DNA from: Haladaptatus sp. ZSTT2
Lineage (GTDB): Archaea; Halobacteriota; Halobacteria; Halobacteriales; Halococcaceae
Reading direction: 5' to 3'
DNA: 64,000 nt
Assembly: GCF_037081775.1 (NCBI RefSeq)
Contig: NZ_JBAMHQ010000001.1
Coordinates: 2,356,001 to 2,420,000, forward strand
Positions within the stretch are counted from its first letter, which is position 1; every line of letters begins with the position of its first letter. Below the pieces are notes generated by a model. That model was not told the DNA's origin, did not search any database, and saw only the letters and a program-made list of their open reading frames with translations. A program made the position numbers and the translations under genes. Shown in pieces: positions 58,500 through 64,000 of the stretch.

Positions 58500-61400
58500 A
58501 TGGCTAACCTCTCACCTGACAGCCGTGAGTCCCCACTGGTACGGGGCCTCGCGGACCCGACCGACGCCCGGGCAAACTGTGGCGTCGGCGTCGTCATGGA
58601 CTTAGATGGCGGCGTAGACCACGCCGTCGTCGCAGATGGCGTTGAACTACTCGTAAACTTAGAACATCGCGGCACCACCGGCGCAGAGGAGAACACGGGC
58701 GACGGCGCTGGTATCATGCTGCAGATTCCCCACGACTTTTTTTCCGCCGAGGTCGACGCATCCCTCGGAAACCCGCGCACCTACGCCGTCGGCTCGCTTT
58801 TTTTGCCACAGGATGCAGACGCCCGCGACGCCGTCAAAGCCGTCGTCGAAGACACCCTCGCAGACCAACAGCTAGACGCCGTCGCCTGGCGCGACGTGCC
58901 GACGGATAACGCAGACCTCGGCGCAACCGCGCTCGAAGCCGAGCCACACGTCGCCCAACTGTTCGTCAAACCGGCTGGAGACATTTCGGGCGACGCTTTC
59001 GACCGCCGTCTCTACGTGACCCACCGCGCCGTCGAAAAGGCCGTGTCTGCTGCGGATATCGACGGGAGCGACCGTTTCTATCTCTGCTCTCTCGACCGCA
59101 AAACGCTCGTCTACAAAGGGTTGTTAAAAGCCGACCAACTCGCTGGCTATTACCCCGACCTCGAAGACGACCGCGTCGCCTCGAACTTCGCGCTCGTCCA
59201 CGCCCGATTCTCGACGAACACGCTCGGCGCGTGGCACCTCGCCCACCCGTACCGCCGGATGATTCACAACGGCGAAATCAACACCATCCGCGGGAACATC
59301 AACTGGATGCGCGCCCGGGAGACGGATTTAACAAGCGACGTCCTCGGCGACGACCTCGACACGATTCGCCCCATCGTTGCAGACGAGAACCAGAGCGACA
59401 CGGCGTCCGTGGACAACGTGTTAGACCTCCTGCTCGCAAACGGCCGCGAACTCCCCCACGCCCTGCGGATGCTCATCCCCGAGGCGTGGCGCAACGTGGA
59501 CATCGACGACGACCGCCGCGACTGGTACGACTTCCACGCCTCGCTCGTCGAACCGTGGGACGGCCCCGCGCTCGTCGCCGCGACCGACGGTGACCGCGTC
59601 GGTGCCGTCCTCGACCGCAACGGCCTGCGTCCGTGCAGATACGACATCACGGGTGACAACCGCCTCATCATGGCTTCTGAGGTCGGCGCGCTCGAAACCG
59701 ACCCGTCGAACATCAAAGAGCGCGGTCGCCTCCAGCCCGGCCAACTGTTCCTCGCAGACCCCGAAGAGGGCCGCGTCGTCCCGGACGACGAAGTGTTCGC
59801 AGACCTCGTTGACTCGAAATACGGCCAGTGGGTCGCAGACCAGCAGGTGCGCCTCGCAGACCTCACCCTCACAGATGCGGACGCGACCACGTCAGCAGAC
59901 CTCCGCAACAAACAGGCGCTGTTCGGCTACACGTACGACGAACTCGACAACCTGCTTGAGCCGATGGCGAGTAAAGGGAAAGACCCCGTTGGGTCGATGG
60001 GTGACGACACGCCGCTGTCCGTACTCTCTGACTACAACCGTCCCCTGTTCAGCTACTTCAAACAGCTGTTCGCGCAGGTGACGAACCCGCCGCTCGACTA
60101 CATCCGCGAAGAACTGGTCACGTCGCTCGAATCGCGGCTTGGCCACCAGCGAAACCTGCTCGCAGAGTCGCCGGAACACGCAAAGCAGCTCGTCTGTGAC
60201 TCGCCCATCCTCAAAGACGAGCAAATCGCGGCCATCCGCGACCTCAACACGCTGTCGGTGACGACCCTCGACGCCACCTACGACCCAGACGACGGGCTCA
60301 AAGCGGGCCTCGAAGCCGTTCGCGAGGCGGCCACCGACGCGGCCGCAGCGAACGATATCGTCATCCTTTCTGACAAAGCCGCAGACGAGACGCGCGTCCC
60401 GATTCCAAGCCTCTTGCTCACCTCGGGCGTCCACCATCACCTCGTGCGCAACGGGCTTCGCAACCACTGTGGACTCGTCATCGAATCCGGAGACCCACGC
60501 GAGGTCCACCACATGGCGACGCTCGTCGGCTACGGCGCGGACGCCGTAAACCCGTACCTCGCCTTCGAGACCATCGCGGACGTCGTCGCCGGGCCTGACG
60601 GCGCAAACCCCGTCGCGGCCATCGACGCCTACGTCGGCGCGCTCGAAGACGGCCTGCTCAAAATCATGGCGAAGATGGGCATCTCGACGGTCGAGAGCTA
60701 CCAAGGCGCGCAAATCTTCGAAGCCGTCGGCCTCGATTCCGGCTTCGTCGCCGAATACTTCGAGGGCACCGAAAACCGCACCGAGGGTATCGGCATCGAG
60801 GAAATCGAAGCCGACCTGCTCGACCGCCACGCGACGGCCTTCACCGACGAAGCCGATATGAAACGCGTCGGCGAGTACGAACACCGGTCGAGCGGGATTT
60901 TCCACGGCTGGAACCCACAATCGGTCGGCACGCTCCAGCAGTCGGTACGCAGCGGCGATTACGAGCGCTACAAGGAGTTCGCGGCGATGATGAACGACCA
61001 GAACGAGCAGCTTCAGACGCTGCGGGGGCTGCTCGAATTCGACGACAGCCGCGAGTCGATTCCAATCGAGGAGGTTGAGTCCATCGAGTCCATCGTCAAA
61101 CGTTTCTCGACGGCCGCGATGAGCCTCGGTTCGCTCTCGCCGGAAGCCCATGAGAACAACTCGATTGCGATGAACCGCCTCGGCGCGAAATCGAACACCG
61201 GTGAGGGCGGCGAACCGCCAGAGCGCTTCGACACCGAAAAGGAGTGTAACGTAAAACAGGTCGCCTCCGGTCGATTCGGCGTCACGAGCCACTACCTCGC
61301 GTCGGCGGACGAACTCCAGATCAAGATGGCACAGGGGTCGAAACCCGGTGAGGGTGGCCATCTGCCTGGCCAGAAGGTAAACGAGATGATTGCCCACGTC

Positions 61401-63029
61401 CGCTACGCGACGCCGGGCGTTGGCCTCATCTCGCCGCCACCGCTCCACGACATCTACAGCATCGAGGACCTGAAACAGCTCATCCACGACCTCAAAGTCG
61501 CAAACGAGAACGCGGACATCAACGTGAAACTCGTCTCCGAGGCCGGCATCGGCACGATTGCGGCGGGGGTTGCAAAGGCGAACGCCGACGTGGTGCACAT
61601 CAGCGGCCACTCCGGCGGGACAGGTGCGAGTCCGCGCACCTCCATCAAGAACGCGGGCCTGCCGTGGGAACTCGGGCTTGCAGAGGCCAACCAGATGCTC
61701 TGTCAGACCGGGCTTCGCTCGCGCATTCGCGTCACCGCAGACGGCGGGATGAAGACGGGCCGCGACGTTGCTGTCGCCGCCTTACTCGGCGCAGAGGAGT
61801 ACGTCTTCGGGACGGCGAGCCTCGTCACCTCCGGCTGTGTGATGGCCCGTCAGTGTCACAAGAACACCTGTCCGGTCGGCGTTGCGACCCAAGACGAGAA
61901 CCTGCGCCGCCGGTTCCCCGGCGAACCACAGCACGTCATCAACTACATGACGTTCATCGCGGAGGAACTGCGCGAAATCATGGCCGAGCTCGGCTTCCGC
62001 ACGGTCGAGGAGATGGTTGGACAGGTCGAAGTGCTCAAACAGCGCACCGACGTCAAACAGCCAAAGGCGAAGAAGGTAGACCTCTCGTCTGTGCTCGCCC
62101 CACTTGCGGGCGACGCACGCACGAAAACAGAAGCACAGAACCACGATATCGACTCGCAACTCGACCACGCGCTCATCAAGCAGGCGATGCCCGCCTTGCA
62201 GCGCCGCGAACCCGTCGTGCTCGAAAGCGGGATTACGAACGTCGACCGCGCGGTCGGTGCGATGCTCTCGAATCGCATCTCCAACAAGTTCAGCGGCGAC
62301 GGCCTCGCAGACGACACCATCGCCATCGACTTCGAGGGGACGGCGGGCCAGTCCTTTGGCGCGTTCCTCGCCTCGGGCGTCACGATGCACCTGACCGGCA
62401 TCGCAAACGACTACGTCGGGAAGGGACTGTCGGGCGGGAAAATCGCCGTCCAGACGCCACCGACGGCGTCGTACAAGGCCGACGAAAACGTCCTCATCGG
62501 CAACGTCGCGTTCTACGGTGCGACCGAGGGCGAGGCGTACATCAACGGTATCGCAGGCGAGCGGTTCTGTGTGCGCAACTCCGGCGTGAAAGCCGTCGTC
62601 GAAGGCGTTGGTGACCACGGTTGTGAGTACATGACCGGCGGTGTCGCCGTCGTCCTCGGTGAGACGGGCAAGAACTTCGCCGCGGGCATGTCCGGCGGCG
62701 TCGCGTACGTCGTAGACGAAAACGACACGCTGGCTTCGAAAGCGAACACGGGAATGGTCACGCTCGACAACACCCTCTCAGAGCGCGACCGCCGGATGCT
62801 TCGTCGCCTCGTCGAAAACCACGCAGCCTACACCGACAGCGAGCGCGCCAAAGAACTGCTCGCAAACTGGGAGGAAACGCTCTCCTCGTTCGTGAAGGTC
62901 ATGCCCGACGCCTACGCCGAGGTCATCGCAGAACACGATTCAGAGGACGTGCGCACGAAACTGCCGCGCGCCGCCTCGGAGTACGCGGAGGGGAACACGG
63001 GAAACAGTATCGCGCTCTCTGACGACTGA
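58500..63029 (+). CDS. gltB: Glutamate synthase large subunit
   Basis: This 1509-residue protein converts glutamine and 2-oxoglutarate to two glutamates. A 26-residue propeptide precedes CGVGVVMDLDG, whose Cys becomes the N-terminal nucleophile of the class II glutaminase. The FMN synthase domain lies at about 820-1200 (GSKPGEGGHLPGQKVNEMI; HSGGTGASPRTS). [3Fe-4S] cysteines are in CVMARQCHKNTCPVGVATQ. A C-terminal beta-helix has GIAGERFCVRNSGVKAVVEG. No gltD follows, so ferredoxin is a likely electron donor. An AT-rich stretch and CTCTTATT lie upstream. Confidence 0.94.
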   Translation: MANLSPDSRESPLVRGLADPTDARANCGVGVVMDLDGGVDHAVVADGVELLVNLEHRGTTGAEENTGDGAGIMLQIPHDFFSAEVDASLGNPRTYAVGSLFLPQDADARDAVKAVVEDTLADQQLDAVAWRDVPTDNADLGATALEAEPHVAQLFVKPAGDISGDAFDRRLYVTHRAVEKAVSAADIDGSDRFYLCSLDRKTLVYKGLLKADQLAGYYPDLEDDRVASNFALVHARFSTNTLGAWHLAHPYRRMIHNGEINTIRGNINWMRARETDLTSDVLGDDLDTIRPIVADENQSDTASVDNVLDLLLANGRELPHALRMLIPEAWRNVDIDDDRRDWYDFHASLVEPWDGPALVAATDGDRVGAVLDRNGLRPCRYDITGDNRLIMASEVGALETDPSNIKERGRLQPGQLFLADPEEGRVVPDDEVFADLVDSKYGQWVADQQVRLADLTLTDADATTSADLRNKQALFGYTYDELDNLLEPMASKGKDPVGSMGDDTPLSVLSDYNRPLFSYFKQLFAQVTNPPLDYIREELVTSLESRLGHQRNLLAESPEHAKQLVCDSPILKDEQIAAIRDLNTLSVTTLDATYDPDDGLKAGLEAVREAATDAAAANDIVILSDKAADETRVPIPSLLLTSGVHHHLVRNGLRNHCGLVIESGDPREVHHMATLVGYGADAVNPYLAFETIADVVAGPDGANPVAAIDAYVGALEDGLLKIMAKMGISTVESYQGAQIFEAVGLDSGFVAEYFEGTENRTEGIGIEEIEADLLDRHATAFTDEADMKRVGEYEHRSSGIFHGWNPQSVGTLQQSVRSGDYERYKEFAAMMNDQNEQLQTLRGLLEFDDSRESIPIEEVESIESIVKRFSTAAMSLGSLSPEAHENNSIAMNRLGAKSNTGEGGEPPERFDTEKECNVKQVASGRFGVTSHYLASADELQIKMAQGSKPGEGGHLPGQKVNEMIAHVRYATPGVGLISPPPLHDIYSIEDLKQLIHDLKVANENADINVKLVSEAGIGTIAAGVAKANADVVHISGHSGGTGASPRTSIKNAGLPWELGLAEANQMLCQTGLRSRIRVTADGGMKTGRDVAVAALLGAEEYVFGTASLVTSGCVMARQCHKNTCPVGVATQDENLRRRFPGEPQHVINYMTFIAEELREIMAELGFRTVEEMVGQVEVLKQRTDVKQPKAKKVDLSSVLAPLAGDARTKTEAQNHDIDSQLDHALIKQAMPALQRREPVVLESGITNVDRAVGAMLSNRISNKFSGDGLADDTIAIDFEGTAGQSFGAFLASGVTMHLTGIANDYVGKGLSGGKIAVQTPPTASYKADENVLIGNVAFYGATEGEAYINGIAGERFCVRNSGVKAVVEGVGDHGCEYMTGGVAVVLGETGKNFAAGMSGGVAYVVDENDTLASKANTGMVTLDNTLSERDRRMLRRLVENHAAYTDSERAKELLANWEETLSSFVKVMPDAYAEVIAEHDSEDVRTKLPRAASEYAEGNTGNSIALSDD

Positions 63030-63098
63030 GCAGAGAGCGCCATCGTTCGACTGACCGCGTCCGCCACTATTTTGCGCACCCGTCACCCAGCACCAGAC

Positions 63099-64000
63099 AT
63101 GACAAACGCCCTCGTCATCGGTGGCACGCGGTTTATCGGCAAGTGGACGGTTCGAGAACTCCTCGACCACGACTACGACGTGACGATTTTCAATCGCGGG
63201 AACCACGAGAATCCGTTTGGCGAGACGGTCACGCACATTCAAGGTGACAGGACGAACGACGCCGAGCTCGCCGCCGCGGCGACCGAGGCCGACCCCGATG
63301 TCGTTATCGATTGCGTGGCGTACAAGCCCCGCGAGGTACGCACTGCAACCCGAATTTTCGAGGACGTGGACGCCTACGTCTACATTTCGAGTGGGAGCGC
63401 CTATGGCGACGAAGAAATCCCGAAACGCGAGGGCGTCACCCGACTCTTCGAGTGTACGAACGAACAGGCAGACGAGGACTCGGCCGAATCCTATGGCCCG
63501 CGGAAGGCAGAGGGCGACCGCGCCATCTTCGCCGCCGCAGACCGCGGCGTGAACGCGATGAGCGTCCGCCCGTGTATCGTCTACGGTCCGGACGACTACG
63601 GCGAGCGTTTCGACTACTGGATTACCCGCGTCAGAACCTACGACCGCGTCATCATCCCCGGCGACGGGACGAACCTCTGGCATCGCGCCTACGTCGAAGA
63701 CGTGGCGAGCGCGCTGCGTACCGTCGCAGAAGAGGGCGAGCCCGGCGAGGCGTACAACGTTGGCGACCAGCGGCTCGTGACCTTAGAGGAGATGCTGCAT
63801 CTCATGGCGGACGCGCTCGACACCGACATCGACGTCGTTCACGCGGGCGAACGCGAACTGTCGATAGTCGACCTCACGCCCGACGATTTCATCCTCTGGC
63901 GCGACTACCCGCACGTCCTCGCGACGGAGAAACTCGCCGCCCTCGGCTGGGAATCGACGCCCCTGCACGAGACGATGCAACGCACAGTCGATGACCACCT
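63099..64000 (+). CDS. NAD-dependent epimerase/dehydratase family protein (partial)
   Basis: The frame is open to the right edge, with about 300 codons visible. It begins MTNALVIGGTRFIGKWTVRE, an extended-SDR cofactor motif. YVYISSGSAYGDEEI carries the Ser position and ESYGPRKAEGDRAIF the YxxxK. SVRPCIVYGPDDYGERFDYW and HRAYVEDVASALRTVAEEGE follow. The pattern resembles the sugar-epimerase/CSP41-like reductase subgroup. Substrate unknown. A TATA-like ACTATTTTG near 63070 is about 28 bp upstream of the ATG. It does not share a strand-adjacent partner within view. Confidence 0.82.
   Translation, partial: MTNALVIGGTRFIGKWTVRELLDHDYDVTIFNRGNHENPFGETVTHIQGDRTNDAELAAAATEADPDVVIDCVAYKPREVRTATRIFEDVDAYVYISSGSAYGDEEIPKREGVTRLFECTNEQADEDSAESYGPRKAEGDRAIFAAADRGVNAMSVRPCIVYGPDDYGERFDYWITRVRTYDRVIIPGDGTNLWHRAYVEDVASALRTVAEEGEPGEAYNVGDQRLVTLEEMLHLMADALDTDIDVVHAGERELSIVDLTPDDFILWRDYPHVLATEKLAALGWESTPLHETMQRTVDDH

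Noticed and set aside
59892-61610. 572-codon open frame antisense to gltB
   Set aside because: It is a shadow of the GC-rich codon pattern; its protein is Val/Asp/Arg-rich with no domain, and the gltB frame is unmistakable.
1-64000. CRISPR array, insertion sequence, prophage or integrated plasmid
   Set aside because: No regularly spaced repeats, transposase, integrase, capsid or replication gene was found; gene content is core chromosomal throughout.

Overview
The window is chromosomal DNA from a halophilic archaeon (class Halobacteria). The proteins are acidic, the DNA is GC-rich, and the core genes are archaeal: TFB, CetZ, FtsZ1, Spt5/SecE, an aCPSF1-type ribonuclease, DTD2, NreA, a Get3-like ATPase and archaeal-type ProRS. 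Many haloarchaea-only DUF families are also present. Many starts have a TATA-like element about 25-30 bp upstream of the ATG, which suggests leaderless transcripts. The genus cannot be fixed from sequence alone. I see no rRNA, tRNA, CRISPR array, intact insertion sequence, integrase or plasmid gene.

Layout. 1-12 kb: partial COG1031 radical-SAM protein, DUF7559-like zinc peptide overlapping Hsp20, FAD oxidoreductase, luciferase-like protein, hydrolase, Nudix, GT81-like glycosyltransferase, MFS carrier, HVO_0758-type zinc finger, aldo/keto reductase, membrane DHH phosphoesterase, SDR epimerase. 12-20 kb: DUF5791, a DUF7310/DUF7311 pair (the latter interrupted by TAG), CetZ, an alkaline-phosphatase-superfamily enzyme, pyrophosphatase, PadR regulator, RNase HI with its operon partner, TFB, NreA. 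20-32 kb: DUF302, CPBP protease, DUF5789, membrane zinc protein, Mut7-C RNase, PolX, DUF5788, rhomboid protease, endonuclease V, SDR, Get3, aminotransferase, CinA, membrane hydrolase, PHP protein. 32-43 kb: Spt5, SecE, FilR1-type regulator, FtsZ1, DTD2, Na/Ca antiporter, AroE, HhH protein, a pabB-pabA-pabC-like operon, Rieske protein, HTH/Zn-ribbon regulator. 43-64 kb: sugar nucleotidyltransferase, dipeptidase, diphthamide ligase, DUF373, SppA, coiled-coil protein, three small genes, endonuclease III, EamA, DsbB/DsbA pair, MaoC, aCPSF1, ProS, GltB, partial epimerase.

Functional links. PolX, Mut7-C, endonuclease V, endonuclease III, NreA and RNase HI make this a repair-rich stretch. AroE lies next to a chorismate-using operon. 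FtsZ1 and CetZ are the division and cell-shape tubulins. DsbA and DsbB form an extracytoplasmic disulfide relay.

No clear new multi-gene system was found. The best leads are an in-frame double palindrome inside pabA, a structured long leader inferred for aCPSF1, a compact multi-hairpin element at 29100-29185, a helically phased TGCG array after pabC, a decayed pilus-operon relic at 12.06-12.82 kb, and perfect palindromes sitting on core promoters.
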